Part shown: piece after piece, positions 1 to 9,435 of the stretch
Layout of the letters: every line of letters begins with the position of its first letter
Position numbering within the stretch: position 1 is the first letter of the stretch
Assembly (NCBI RefSeq): GCF_009295825.1
Contig: NZ_WHKF01000003.1
Coordinates: 186,001 to 250,000 of the forward strand
Length of the DNA: 64,000 bases
From: Marinifilum sp. N1E240
GTDB lineage: Bacteria; Bacteroidota; Bacteroidia; Bacteroidales; Marinifilaceae
Direction: 5' to 3'
The notes under the pieces: generated by a model
What the model saw: only the letters and a program-made list of their open reading frames with translations
Databases searched by the model: none
What the model was told of the DNA's origin: nothing
Program-made: the position numbers and the translations under genes

Positions 1-1902
1 GGACCTGCCAATTTCATTGGCATTTGTATCAATTGGTTTATACGAAGCATATCCTTTGTAAGTCAACCTGTCTTTCGAGATTCCTTTCATAATTAGATAA
101 TCACAAACCGATTTTGCACGATTCTTAGACAAATTTAAATTGTGTTCTTCACTACCAGTATTATCTGTGTGTCCACCAATTTCTATTTTCAAATTACTTT
201 GATTTTTCAACAGCTCAACCAAACGATTCAATTCTAATTCCGATTTTGGCAGAATTTTCCATGAGTCCAAATTGAAAAACACATTTCGAAGTACAACTTC
301 ATTTCCAACATTCAATTTGTGTAAAGGAATATCCAACTCCTGCGGACTAGATTTCTCTTTTTCATCGAATAGAGAAAAATGATCGGAATAAAACAAATAT
401 CCTTCACTTTCTGCGGAAAACAAATATTCTCTGCCTGCAGGCAAACAAACCAGATAATTTCCATTTATTCTATCCGAATTGATTTGAGCAATGGTATCCT
501 TTGTTGCCAAATCAATCAATTGTAAGGAAGCAAATAATTTCTTTTTCGATACCGCATCGAACACTTTTCCTTTTAGCCACGAAACTGCAGGAGGTTGATG
601 CTCTAATGGTAAATCAAATATAAAAATATCTTTTCCTTTACCTTCCAATCTATCCGAAGAAAAATAGGCTTTATCACTTTTTGCATTGATCACCAATCCC
701 AGCTCATCACCAAATGTATTGATAGGATAACCCAAATTCACAGGTTTAGTCCACATCTTTCCCTTATCAGAAGTACTCTTATACAAATCAAATCCACCCA
801 TTCCCTTCATTCCATCCGATGCAAAGATCAAATATTCATTGCTAGCGTGAATAAATGGCGACATTTCATTATCTCTGGTATTTACAGGTAAATTAATAGG
901 TTGAGACCATCTCTGTCGACCATTTGACAATATTTCCAAGAGTGTAGACTGATAAATATCCATTTTACCTTTTCCTGTTTTTCGGTTGCTCACAAAATAT
1001 AAAATGCGTCCATCAGCAGAAATACTTGGTTGAGCATCCCAAGCAGCAGAATTAACTGGCTTTCCCAGGTTTATCGGTTTCGACCATTCTTCACCTTCCT
1101 TAATCGAATAGTAAATATCACAGCGCCCCAATCCCTGCTTCCGATCACAAGCTGTAAAATACATGTATCTACCGTCGGCGGTAATACTTTGGGCACCTTC
1201 GTTATTACTTGTATTTATTGTTGTTGATAAAGTCTGTGCTGGTCGCCAGGTAGAATCGTTTCGAAACGAAACCCAAAAATCCTCCTGTCTCTTAACTCTA
1301 ATTTCTTTCCCTAAGTTTTCAATTGGACTCAAACGGGTAAAAACAAGAATTTCTTCATCTGCTGTTAAGCTTGGCCAATATTCATCAAATTCAGAATTTA
1401 CACCATCTCCAAGATTAATTGGATGAAATTCAACAGGATTTTTCATCATTTCAATCGCAAAATTACAATTATCCAATCGTCTTACAGCCAATTTCTTGTT
1501 CCTCGACGAGATCTTTGGAAAGGACAGGAAGTCCTTGTATTTCTTCTTTGCTTTTTCATATTTTCCAACTTTCAAATAGGAATTTGCCAGATTAAAATGA
1601 ACATTTGGAAAATAAACTGCATCAATTTCAATTGCTCTTTTATAAGCTTCTATTTCCAAATCACTTTTCCCTAAGCTGTGCAATACATCAGCCTTAAAAA
1701 GCCAAGCCTCTATAAATTTTGGATTCTGTTTGATGGCTTGTTCCAATAGCTGAAGTGTTTTCTCATTATCCCTGTTTCGATAAGATTCCCCTGCCGATTC
1801 GTAAAGCGAAATTGCCTTTCGGGATTTAATGCTGTATTTTTTTTGAGAAGAAAGTGGAAGCACAAAAACAAACAGCAATATAAATAGAATAGAATATTTC
1901 AT
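1..1902 (-). CDS. OmpA-family protein with TPR and PD40 repeats (3' end cut by window)
   Basis: The minus-strand frame is open for 634 codons from ATG at 1902 to the window edge, so the C-terminus lies outside. It starts with a signal peptide (MKYSILFILLFVFVLPLSS). TPR-like helices follow at about residues 20-160, then WD40-like PD40 repeats with lines such as LYFVSNRKTGKGKMDIYQS at about 210-440, then a short carboxypeptidase-like beta domain. An OmpA C-terminal peptidoglycan-binding domain closes the visible part, with GGHTDNTGSEEHNLNLSKNRA near residue 590. This order is the common Bacteroidota type of OmpA/PD40 protein. It probably sits in the outer membrane or periplasm and binds peptidoglycan. 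Related proteins include PorE of the type IX secretion system, but nothing visible here ties this one to secretion. The domain call is firm and the role is open. Confidence 0.9.
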   Translation of the reverse strand, partial: MKYSILFILLFVFVLPLSSQKKYSIKSRKAISLYESAGESYRNRDNEKTLQLLEQAIKQNPKFIEAWLFKADVLHSLGKSDLEIEAYKRAIEIDAVYFPNVHFNLANSYLKVGKYEKAKKKYKDFLSFPKISSRNKKLAVRRLDNCNFAIEMMKNPVEFHPINLGDGVNSEFDEYWPSLTADEEILVFTRLSPIENLGKEIRVKRQEDFWVSFRNDSTWRPAQTLSTTINTSNNEGAQSITADGRYMYFTACDRKQGLGRCDIYYSIKEGEEWSKPINLGKPVNSAAWDAQPSISADGRILYFVSNRKTGKGKMDIYQSTLLEILSNGRQRWSQPINLPVNTRDNEMSPFIHASNEYLIFASDGMKGMGGFDLYKSTSDKGKMWTKPVNLGYPINTFGDELGLVINAKSDKAYFSSDRLEGKGKDIFIFDLPLEHQPPAVSWLKGKVFDAVSKKKLFASLQLIDLATKDTIAQINSDRINGNYLVCLPAGREYLFSAESEGYLFYSDHFSLFDEKEKSSPQELDIPLHKLNVGNEVVLRNVFFNLDSWKILPKSELELNRLVELLKNQSNLKIEIGGHTDNTGSEEHNLNLSKNRAKSVCDYLIMKGISKDRLTYKGYASYKPIDTNANEIGRS

Positions 1903-1916
1903 TATTAAAGATCAAC

Positions 1917-2234
1917 TTAAATAAATAACTTCCAAAATCCTGAAAAAACAGCAATAATCGAAAAAATAGCAAGCATTACACTGGAAATAATTAATGCTCT
2001 TTTTTCTGATCTCCGTATTGATATTACAAGTAATAACAATGACACAATACCAAAAATTGCATAATAGTTTTGATATCCAAATTCCAACAACTCGGTAAGT
2101 CCAAATAAAGCTCTTGTTTTGCCCCAAGTTATAGACATATACCTTACCCAGAGCTCGTAATTTACCTTAATTGTAAGACAAATACTTATTGTACTTAGTA
2201 CAATTGAGAAAATTGCGAATTTACTTTTCATCAT
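1917..2234 (-). CDS. small membrane protein of unknown function
   Basis: This 105-residue protein has three likely membrane segments: an N-terminal one at about residues 4-23, a second at about 56-75 (YYAIFGIVSLLLLVISI) and a third at about 82-102. Basic residues (IRRSEKR) lie between the second and third. I do not recognise a family. It starts with a double Met, and either could be the start. The gene lies 14 bp upstream of the OmpA/PD40 gene and 27 bp downstream of the nuclease gene, all on the same strand, so co-transcription is plausible. No function can be assigned from the sequence. Confidence 0.6.
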   Translation of the reverse strand: MMKSKFAIFSIVLSTISICLTIKVNYELWVRYMSITWGKTRALFGLTELLEFGYQNYYAIFGIVSLLLLVISIRRSEKRALIISSVMLAIFSIIAVFSGFWKLFI

Positions 2235-2261
2235 TTATCGAATAAGGTCTTAAATCAAATT

Positions 2262-5126
2262 TTATCGATGACAAATTTCCGAGTACAAACAAGTTCTGCA
2301 AACATCCTGATTTTCTACTTGTAAAAACGGAACTTTCGGATTAAAAAGTTCCTCAATCAGCTCTTTCAACGAGTCTGTAAATTCTTGCTTATAGACTCTG
2401 TAATCAGCAACAGGTACAGGTTTCCCTCTTCCCTCTTTTTGTGATAAGATGCAATTGAACTTTCCTCCAAAGAACTCTTTCAAGCTATACACTCCAGGTG
2501 AAATTGCTTCTGCAGCTCTGGTTTTATCCTCGTAAAACAAGCAATACAAAAAGGTTTGAAATGCAGCTTTATTTCTATTCTTACCCTCTTTTTCGAACAA
2601 AGAATCAATATCTCTAAAAAATAAATCAGCTTTACCCGTCTTATAATCCAAAATTCTGATGGTATCATTTACCTTATCTACACGGTCAATTAGTCCACTA
2701 ATATTCGCTTTTCTATCTTTCGATATTGGAATCTGTATTTTATATGTATCCTCCAAAGACAGAATTTGAAAAGGCGCAAATTGCTGATCCAAAACCAAAA
2801 TTCTATCAATGTATTTTATCAGAATATCGAATATTAACAAGTTTCTACCTGATATTTCCAATGTTTGTTCCTCAGAAATGTGAAAGTAATTTTTGCGGAA
2901 AGATTCTCTTAAGGTCTCTTCAATCCTGTCTTTATCCTTTCGTAATATTTCTAAATCTTCCTTTTCTAAATTCTTACCGACATAAGGTTTGTACAGTTCC
3001 TCAAGAGTATCATGAAATAGATTCCCGAATGTGGGCGGATCGATCTCTTCCAACACCGCATCAGGCTCTTTTAATCCAGCCAAATATTTAAAATAGAAGC
3101 TTAAAGGGCAAGCCAAATAAGTATTTAAAGCCGATGGAGAAAAACTTCTGAAACTATCACCACAATATTCATTCAGACGATTTAAAATTCTCTGATTCTT
3201 AGCAACAGAAATTGGTTTTCCTTCTTTTAAAGAGATATCGTATCCAGGACTACTCTCGGTAATCTTAAAATCAGACTCGTATTTTAATTGATACAAAAAT
3301 CGACTCATTTCACCAGTTCTTATGCCATCACTTTGTGTGGAATACAATAACTTAATATCATCGGCACGCTGAATTAATCTGTAAAAATAATAGGCAAAAA
3401 TCGCATCCTGATGATCGATTGTTGGCATCCCAAATCCTTTACGTAAGTGATATGGAACAAAGGAATTGGCAGCTCCTGTTTTGGGCAGTTTTCCTTCATT
3501 CATCGATAGTACCACAATCTTCTTAAAATCGAGCAAACGTGTCTCCAAAATCCCCATTACCTGCAAACCTGCCAATGGTTCTCCTTCAAAAGGAATGCTT
3601 AAGGATTGAATCATTTTCTCCAAAATTTTGAAGAAAGTATCCTGTTGTATATCAATTTCATGCTGATCGAGCAATCCTTTCAATCTCTTAATAGCGAGAA
3701 ATAAATGATAAATATACTCCTGCTCTATCTTATCAACCAGCGATTTTTCCTCATCTTCAGACTCCAATCGCTGATATACATTTTGCAACAAATTCAACAA
3801 GTACAAAGCAAATTTCTCAACATCACCCACAGGTGTGAAAAGACCTTCCAACACCTCATCTCCTTTAAGACTACTTTGCGAAACCTTAATTTTATTTGTT
3901 TTTAAAATTTCCTGAGTGAGCTTGTGAGCCAAATCTGGATTTACCGAATTCAAATACTGATGATTCAGCAATGCCAAAACCTGCTTGTGGTGGAACTCAT
4001 ATTCTCGCCCTGCTTTTTTAGCACTTTTCTGCAGTTCAATGACTAATCGTAACAAACTAGCTACCGGCGTATTTTTTGCCGGATATCCCATAGTTACATT
4101 CACATTCTCTATGCTTTCAGGAATGGAATGCAAAACTGGCAATAACAATTCCTCATCCGCCAAAACTATTGCAGTTTCCTCTAAAGCGACATCAGAGTCT
4201 TTGCAAAATTTTTCAACTACTGAATGAGCATATTTTGCTTGTCCTACTTCCGAAGAAAGAGATACAAATTCAACTTTAGCATTGTTTTCTTTAATACTAT
4301 TAAAGGTCACATTGGTTTTTGGTGATGGAAATCTCTTTAAATTATCTCTCAAAAATAATCCTGCTTCATGATATGGATTCTTTAGATAAGATTCATCATA
4401 ATCCCAATAAAAATCAGCAATATCCATCTTTTTTAATTGAGCAAACAAATCTATTTCACATCTGTTAAGTGCATTAAACCCGACAAATATGATTCGTTTT
4501 GCCTCAATTTGAATTTCTCCTGATTCTAATCGATCTACTAAACTTCTCGAAGCCATTCCCTCAAAAGCCAATCCCTCCGATTCCAATTCCTTTCTAAAAT
4601 CAGAATAGATATGAAATAGATTTTCCCAAAGATTAACGAATTCTTTCTGATGTTCGGAATATTTTTCTGGTCGAAATGTGCTCCAAAAGGATTGAATTGC
4701 CTGAACCTGTTCCTCATCCAAATAATCAAAAAGGTTATCAATCTCTTTTTCCTCAGCTAAATTTTGAAACAAATGTTCCGCATTTACTCTGTATTTATCC
4801 AAATCATCGAAATCGCCCAGAAGCATCTCTCCCCAATGATAGAATTCATCGAAGCTCTCACTTACTTTCATTCTCTTAATGTAGATCTTATACAACCTAA
4901 AAAGCAATCCAAGATTATCCTCAATCTGATATTTTGAAAGTGATCGAAAAAACTCGCTAATGGTATGAACTTTCGGAGCCCAAAGAGGTTTCTCTACAAG
5001 TTCATTTAAATATTTCGAAAAGAACAATCCCGCTCGACGATTTGGAAACACCAATATACAATCAGATAGTTCATTAGAATACTTTGAATAAAGCTCTTTA
5101 GTTATTTGTTGTAAGAATGAGTTCAT
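2262..5126 (-). CDS. AddB-like PD-(D/E)XK nuclease family protein
   Basis: The 954-residue protein has the layout of an AddB-type subunit: a UvrD-like helicase core that looks degenerate, followed by a C-terminal RecB-like nuclease domain. The N-terminal segment SDCILVFPNRRAGLFFSKYL sits where a Walker A loop would be but lacks GKT. The nuclease signature ILDYKTGKADL is near residue 825, preceded by GLIDRVDKV. One Cys at about 673 (YLACPLSFYF) and three near the end (943, 946 and 952, in CRTCLYSEIC) match the four-Cys iron-sulfur staple of AddB nucleases. The expected role is double-strand-break end processing with an AddA helicase. No addA neighbour is visible, which is unusual for this pair. 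An alternative label is simply PD-(D/E)XK nuclease family protein. Confidence 0.85.
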   Translation of the reverse strand: MNSFLQQITKELYSKYSNELSDCILVFPNRRAGLFFSKYLNELVEKPLWAPKVHTISEFFRSLSKYQIEDNLGLLFRLYKIYIKRMKVSESFDEFYHWGEMLLGDFDDLDKYRVNAEHLFQNLAEEKEIDNLFDYLDEEQVQAIQSFWSTFRPEKYSEHQKEFVNLWENLFHIYSDFRKELESEGLAFEGMASRSLVDRLESGEIQIEAKRIIFVGFNALNRCEIDLFAQLKKMDIADFYWDYDESYLKNPYHEAGLFLRDNLKRFPSPKTNVTFNSIKENNAKVEFVSLSSEVGQAKYAHSVVEKFCKDSDVALEETAIVLADEELLLPVLHSIPESIENVNVTMGYPAKNTPVASLLRLVIELQKSAKKAGREYEFHHKQVLALLNHQYLNSVNPDLAHKLTQEILKTNKIKVSQSSLKGDEVLEGLFTPVGDVEKFALYLLNLLQNVYQRLESEDEEKSLVDKIEQEYIYHLFLAIKRLKGLLDQHEIDIQQDTFFKILEKMIQSLSIPFEGEPLAGLQVMGILETRLLDFKKIVVLSMNEGKLPKTGAANSFVPYHLRKGFGMPTIDHQDAIFAYYFYRLIQRADDIKLLYSTQSDGIRTGEMSRFLYQLKYESDFKITESSPGYDISLKEGKPISVAKNQRILNRLNEYCGDSFRSFSPSALNTYLACPLSFYFKYLAGLKEPDAVLEEIDPPTFGNLFHDTLEELYKPYVGKNLEKEDLEILRKDKDRIEETLRESFRKNYFHISEEQTLEISGRNLLIFDILIKYIDRILVLDQQFAPFQILSLEDTYKIQIPISKDRKANISGLIDRVDKVNDTIRILDYKTGKADLFFRDIDSLFEKEGKNRNKAAFQTFLYCLFYEDKTRAAEAISPGVYSLKEFFGGKFNCILSQKEGRGKPVPVADYRVYKQEFTDSLKELIEELFNPKVPFLQVENQDVCRTCLYSEICHR

Positions 5127-5175
5127 ATATAATTTTAATGTGAAAATAAAAAATGTACCTGGTTAATTTAAGAGA

Positions 5176-6216
5176 TTAAGGCACAGTAAACATTCCAGAA
5201 AACAAATAGTCTCTTTTAACTCTTTTAAAAGAAAAAAATAAACCATATGATCCTTCAGGAGCCTCTTTACATTTTATTGTATAACCAATTCTAATTATGC
5301 TATCATTGGAATAAGATGAAAAATCTTTATTCGTTAAGGAATCTAGATGCATCAGTTCCTTTAAGTGATTCTTAAAAATCATTTTTGCATCATAGTAGTC
5401 ATTTTTTGTCTTAAAATTAGTATTACAATCAACACATTGAATTGTATCTAATGACTTCTTTGTTAAATATGCTAGATTCTTATTTTCCATTGCAGAAGCA
5501 AATTCAAACCATAAACTATCTACAATTTGCTTATTACTTAAATAGCTGTCAAACCTTCCATATGGAAGCACTATATCTATATTCTCCGATTGAAACATTC
5601 CATTCGGATTTAAACCTGGTTTACCTTCAGGAATTTCAACACCTAATTTTTGATAATAGTCAATCCAAAATGGGAGAAATTCATCCGATTCAGGAGCTTT
5701 GAAAGTCATTGGATTTAATTTAAAAACTTCGCTAGAATCAGATGTATTCACAAACATTTCATAAATCAATTCGGAACAATAGTAATTTGAATCTCCAATT
5801 ATATACACATTATCGTAGGGAGCCCCAATCAAACTTTTACCATAGTCTAAGGCAGATTGTATTTTATTGGAATACTCCGATCTTAATCTCCCAACTGCAA
5901 CTTTAGGGTTGCCGTTTGCATCTGTATTTCTATTCAAAAAGGAATCAATCGGTGTATAGCTAACGCCTTTTGATATTGCTTCCAGAACAAATACCTCTCC
6001 CTTTTCATTCAAATCCACTATTCCAATGTGCGAGAAATTCAATTGCTCCTTTCCTCCTGTTACTGATTCTATTGCATCACTTATGGAGTCAGAATCTAAA
6101 TCCTGAAAAATCAAATCACCTTTCTGTAAATCAAAATGCGTTTTTTTTTGTAAATTATTGCAGCTTATAAATGTAGCTAAAGTAAGAATAGCAAAGGCTA
6201 ATCGGAGCAAAGACAT
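5176..6216 (-). CDS. YiiX/permuted NlpC-P60 family lipoprotein
   Basis: I chose the internal ATG at 6216 rather than one 30 bases upstream because it begins a clean lipoprotein signal peptide (MSLLRLAFAILTLATFISC, with Cys as the lipid anchor). Residues about 30-190 match the YiiX/YebB-type permuted papain fold: KGDLIFQDL, then FSHIGIV with the catalytic His, then GDSNYYCSELIYEMF with the catalytic Cys. The mature protein is therefore likely a membrane-anchored cysteine hydrolase acting on peptide or amide bonds in the cell wall or on lipids. The C-terminal 150 residues are not recognised. The gene lies between the AddB-like gene and the divergent OGDH operon and looks monocistronic. Confidence 0.8.
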   Translation of the reverse strand: MSLLRLAFAILTLATFISCNNLQKKTHFDLQKGDLIFQDLDSDSISDAIESVTGGKEQLNFSHIGIVDLNEKGEVFVLEAISKGVSYTPIDSFLNRNTDANGNPKVAVGRLRSEYSNKIQSALDYGKSLIGAPYDNVYIIGDSNYYCSELIYEMFVNTSDSSEVFKLNPMTFKAPESDEFLPFWIDYYQKLGVEIPEGKPGLNPNGMFQSENIDIVLPYGRFDSYLSNKQIVDSLWFEFASAMENKNLAYLTKKSLDTIQCVDCNTNFKTKNDYYDAKMIFKNHLKELMHLDSLTNKDFSSYSNDSIIRIGYTIKCKEAPEGSYGLFFSFKRVKRDYLFSGMFTVP

Positions 6217-6321
6217 AATTAAAGTATTTGATGTTTCTGAATGCAAAACTAAAGTACTTGGAACTCTCTACAAATAAAAAATTATAGAAGTATTTTTTTA
6301 TTCACTGTTAAACAAAATCAG

Positions 6322-6342
6322 CTCATAGAAAAACTCTATGAG
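6322..6342. other. inverted repeat in the intergenic region before sucA
   Basis: CTCATAGA (6322-6329) and TCTATGAG (6335-6342) form an 8-bp stem with a 5-nt loop in the divergent intergenic region between the YiiX-like gene and sucA. There is no T-run, so it may be an operator or a leader structure. Function unknown. Confidence 0.4.
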
Positions 6343-6413
6343 TACATTAGAAAAAAAAATGACCTTTTCGTCTTTTATTCGATATTTGATATCTTGAAAC
6401 ATTTCAAAATTAA

Positions 6414-6421
6414 TACATTTG
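6414..6421 (+). promoter_or_regulatory. candidate Bacteroidota promoter of the sucA-odhB operon
   Basis: TACATTTG matches the Bacteroidota -7 consensus TAnnTTTG exactly and lies 44 bases upstream of the sucA ATG. The best -33 candidate is CTTG at 6392-6395, 18 bases upstream, which has one mismatch to TTTG. Confidence 0.5.
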
Positions 6422-6464
6422 TTTAAGTGACAACAAAAATCAGATAAGAACAACAAACAACTCT

Positions 6465-9320
6465 ATGGATAAATTTAGTTTTTTGGGTAATAGTGAAATC
6501 GAATACATTGATGAACTCTACCAATCCTATAAAAATGATCCCGAATCTGTCGAAGAAAGTTGGAGAACCTTTTTCCAGGGTTTTGATTTTGCATCGGCTA
6601 AATTTCCGGTAAAGCAGACTTCGGTTTCAGATAATGCACCTGCAAGCGAATCGATGAGCAAGGAATTCAATGTGATGAATTTGATTCAGGCGTATCGTCA
6701 GCGTGGACACCTGTTCACAAAGACAAATCCGGTTCGTACTCGCAGAAAATATTTCCCTACTCTTGACATCGAAAATTTCGATTTATCCGAATCCGATTTA
6801 GAAACCGTATTTCATGCTGGTAAAGAAATTGGAATTGGAGTTGCCAAATTGAAAGATATTGTGGCTCATTTGCAAGAGACCTATTGTAAATCGATTGGTG
6901 CGGAATATGTATTTGTGAGACATCCGCAAATGTTGCGATGGTTGCAGAAAAAGATGGAGAGCTCTAAGAATACTCCACAATTTACGGAAGAACAACGCAA
7001 GCACATTTACTATCATCTGAAAATGGCTGTTGGATTCGAGAACTACATTCACAAAAAATTCGTTGGTCAGAAACGATTCTCCTTAGAAGGTGCCGAAACC
7101 TTAATTCCTGCATTAGATGCAATGATTGAACGAGGTGCTGAGCTTGGAGTTCAGGAGTTCATTTTTGGAATGGCACATCGCGGAAGATTAAATATACTCG
7201 CTAATATTTTGGAGAAACCTTACGAGAATATCTTCAAAGAATTTGTTGGTGAGGAATTCGAAGAGGACATTGCTTTAGGTGATGTAAAATATCATTTGGG
7301 CTATGGAAATACCGTTAAAACGGATGATGGAAGTGAAGTGAAATTACATTTGGCTCCGAATCCATCGCATCTGGAAACTGTTGGTGCTGTTGTTCAGGGA
7401 ATTTCTCGTTCAAAAATAGATAACGATTATTCCGGGGATCAGGATAAATTGGTTCCTGTTGTGATACATGGTGATGCGGCTATTGCTGGTCAGGGAATTG
7501 TTTACGAAACAGTTCAGATGTCTCAGTTGAAAGGATATAAAACAGGTGGAACCATCCATTTGGTCATCAACAATCAGGTTGGATTTACAACCAATTACCT
7601 GGATGCCAGATCGAGTACGTATTGTACCGACGTTGCGAAGGTAACCAGATCTCCTGTATTCCATGTGAATGGGGATGATGTGGAAGCCTTAATTTTCACG
7701 ATTAAATTAGCAATGGAATATCGTCAGGAATTCAATACCGACGTTTTCATTGATATTCTTTCGTACAGAAAATACGGACACAACGAAGGAGACGAACCTC
7801 GCTTCACTCAACCAATATTGTATAAGGAAATTGCTAAACATAAGAATCCACGAGATCTTTATGCAAATCATCTTATCGAAAAGGGAGTTTACACACCTTC
7901 GGAAATTAAAGATATAAACACGAATTATAACAAATTGTTAGATCACAAATTTGAGCTTTCAAAAACATTCGACAAGGTTATTATTCAACCATTCCTGGAT
8001 AACTATTATGAAGGAATAAGATATTCTTGTGATTCTGATTTTGAAAGCTCACCTGAAACGGGTGTAAATAAAAAATCTTTACTGAATCTGGCTGATAAAA
8101 TTACCCATCTGCCTGATGACCTCCATTTTTTCAAAAAAATCGGTAAGCTTATGTCCGATAGAAAAAATATGGTTACCAATGACCGAATGGACTGGGCAAT
8201 GGGTGAGCTATTGGCTTATTCGAGCTTGTTATCCGAAGGTAATTCGGTAAGAATTAGCGGACAGGATTCGGAACGAGGAACTTTCTCGCACCGTCATGCA
8301 GCTTTGGTTATCGAAGAGACGGATAAAAAATATTTCCCTCTTAAAAATATAGACAAAGATCAAGCTCCATTTCATGTTTACAATTCATCTTTGAGTGAAT
8401 ATGGTGTGCTTGGTTATGAATATGGATATGCAATGGCGCATCCTTCTGGATTGACCATTTGGGAAGCTCAATTTGGAGATTTCCACAATGTTGCTCAGGC
8501 TGTAATTGATCAATACATCAGTGCTGCTGAAGACAAATGGGGAATTAAGAATGGTTTGGTTATGTATCTTCCTCATGGATATGAAGGACAAGGTGCAGAA
8601 CATTCAAGTGCAAGAATGGAACGTTTCCTTACTCTTTGTGCCAATAACAACATGCAAATTACCAATCCTACAACTCCAGCCAACTTGTTTCACATGTTAA
8701 GACGACAAGTTAAACGTGAGATTCGTGTACCATTAATTTGCTTCTCTCCTAAGAGTTTACTGCGTCATCCAGCTTGTATGTCGAGTATGGATGAATTAGC
8801 AAAAGGGCATTTTCAGGAGGCAATTGATGATGACAATGTAATTGCTGAAGAGGTTCGAAGAGTAGTTTTCTGTTCGGGTAAGATCTATTACGATTTATTA
8901 GCTCAAAAAGAAAAGTTGAATGCTCAGGATATCGCCTTGGTGCGTATCGAACAATTGTATCCGTTCCCACACAAACAAGTTGATCAAATTTTAGAAAGAT
9001 ATCCAAACGCAATCCTTCATCTTTGGGTTCAGGAAGAACCGGAAAATATGGGTGCTTGGCAGTTTGTAAATTACGAGTTCAAGTACAAGGATGTAAAATT
9101 GGTTCCTGTTGCACGTCAGGCTAGCGGTAGTCCTGCTACAGGATTGGCTAAGATTCACATGCTTGGACAAAACGAAATCATCAACAAGGTATTTAGAAAG
9201 TGCGATTGTGATCGCAAGCTAAAATATTGTGGATTACAATGTGTAGAAGGAAGTTCTCATGAGGAAATCCTTCAAACTCACGAATATTTCGAAGAAAAAA
9301 AGAGCAAGTTGTTAATGTAA
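6465..9320 (+). CDS. sucA: 2-oxoglutarate dehydrogenase E1 component
   Basis: This is the thiamine-diphosphate-dependent subunit that decarboxylates 2-oxoglutarate in the TCA cycle and passes the succinyl group to the lipoyl domain of E2. At 951 residues it is the normal length for SucA. The N-terminus has the E2-binding helix (FLGNSEIEYIDELYQSY). The active-site segment GMAHRGRLN is near residue 235 and the ThDP/Mg segment GDAAIAGQGIVYETVQMS near 335. The transketolase-like pyrimidine-binding domain contains the conserved segment ERGTFSHRHAALV. The next gene, odhB, encodes the matching E2, 115 bases downstream on the same strand. The E3 (lipoamide dehydrogenase) gene is not in the window. 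The start ATG gives the expected N-terminus. Confidence 0.97.
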   Translation: MDKFSFLGNSEIEYIDELYQSYKNDPESVEESWRTFFQGFDFASAKFPVKQTSVSDNAPASESMSKEFNVMNLIQAYRQRGHLFTKTNPVRTRRKYFPTLDIENFDLSESDLETVFHAGKEIGIGVAKLKDIVAHLQETYCKSIGAEYVFVRHPQMLRWLQKKMESSKNTPQFTEEQRKHIYYHLKMAVGFENYIHKKFVGQKRFSLEGAETLIPALDAMIERGAELGVQEFIFGMAHRGRLNILANILEKPYENIFKEFVGEEFEEDIALGDVKYHLGYGNTVKTDDGSEVKLHLAPNPSHLETVGAVVQGISRSKIDNDYSGDQDKLVPVVIHGDAAIAGQGIVYETVQMSQLKGYKTGGTIHLVINNQVGFTTNYLDARSSTYCTDVAKVTRSPVFHVNGDDVEALIFTIKLAMEYRQEFNTDVFIDILSYRKYGHNEGDEPRFTQPILYKEIAKHKNPRDLYANHLIEKGVYTPSEIKDINTNYNKLLDHKFELSKTFDKVIIQPFLDNYYEGIRYSCDSDFESSPETGVNKKSLLNLADKITHLPDDLHFFKKIGKLMSDRKNMVTNDRMDWAMGELLAYSSLLSEGNSVRISGQDSERGTFSHRHAALVIEETDKKYFPLKNIDKDQAPFHVYNSSLSEYGVLGYEYGYAMAHPSGLTIWEAQFGDFHNVAQAVIDQYISAAEDKWGIKNGLVMYLPHGYEGQGAEHSSARMERFLTLCANNNMQITNPTTPANLFHMLRRQVKREIRVPLICFSPKSLLRHPACMSSMDELAKGHFQEAIDDDNVIAEEVRRVVFCSGKIYYDLLAQKEKLNAQDIALVRIEQLYPFPHKQVDQILERYPNAILHLWVQEEPENMGAWQFVNYEFKYKDVKLVPVARQASGSPATGLAKIHMLGQNEIINKVFRKCDCDRKLKYCGLQCVEGSSHEEILQTHEYFEEKKSKLLM

Positions 9321-9330
9321 ATCAAAAAGA

Positions 9331-9416
9331 CACAAGTATAAAGAACAAAGTATCAAGACAACTCACGCAAGACATCAAACTCTATCTTGATACTTTATAC
9401 TCTTTACTTGATACTA
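9331..9416. repeat. dispersed AGTATCAAG-type palindromic repeat
   Basis: The sucA-odhB spacer holds AAAGTATCAAGA (9347-9358) and its perfect complement TCTTGATACTTT (9385-9396), a 12-bp stem with a 26-nt loop. The right arm, read on the minus strand from 9415 to 9385, matches 26 of 31 bases at 15902-15932. This suggests a dispersed intergenic repeat of the kind common in Bacteroidota genomes. Confidence 0.6.
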
Positions 9417-9435
9417 AAAACAATAACATATTCAA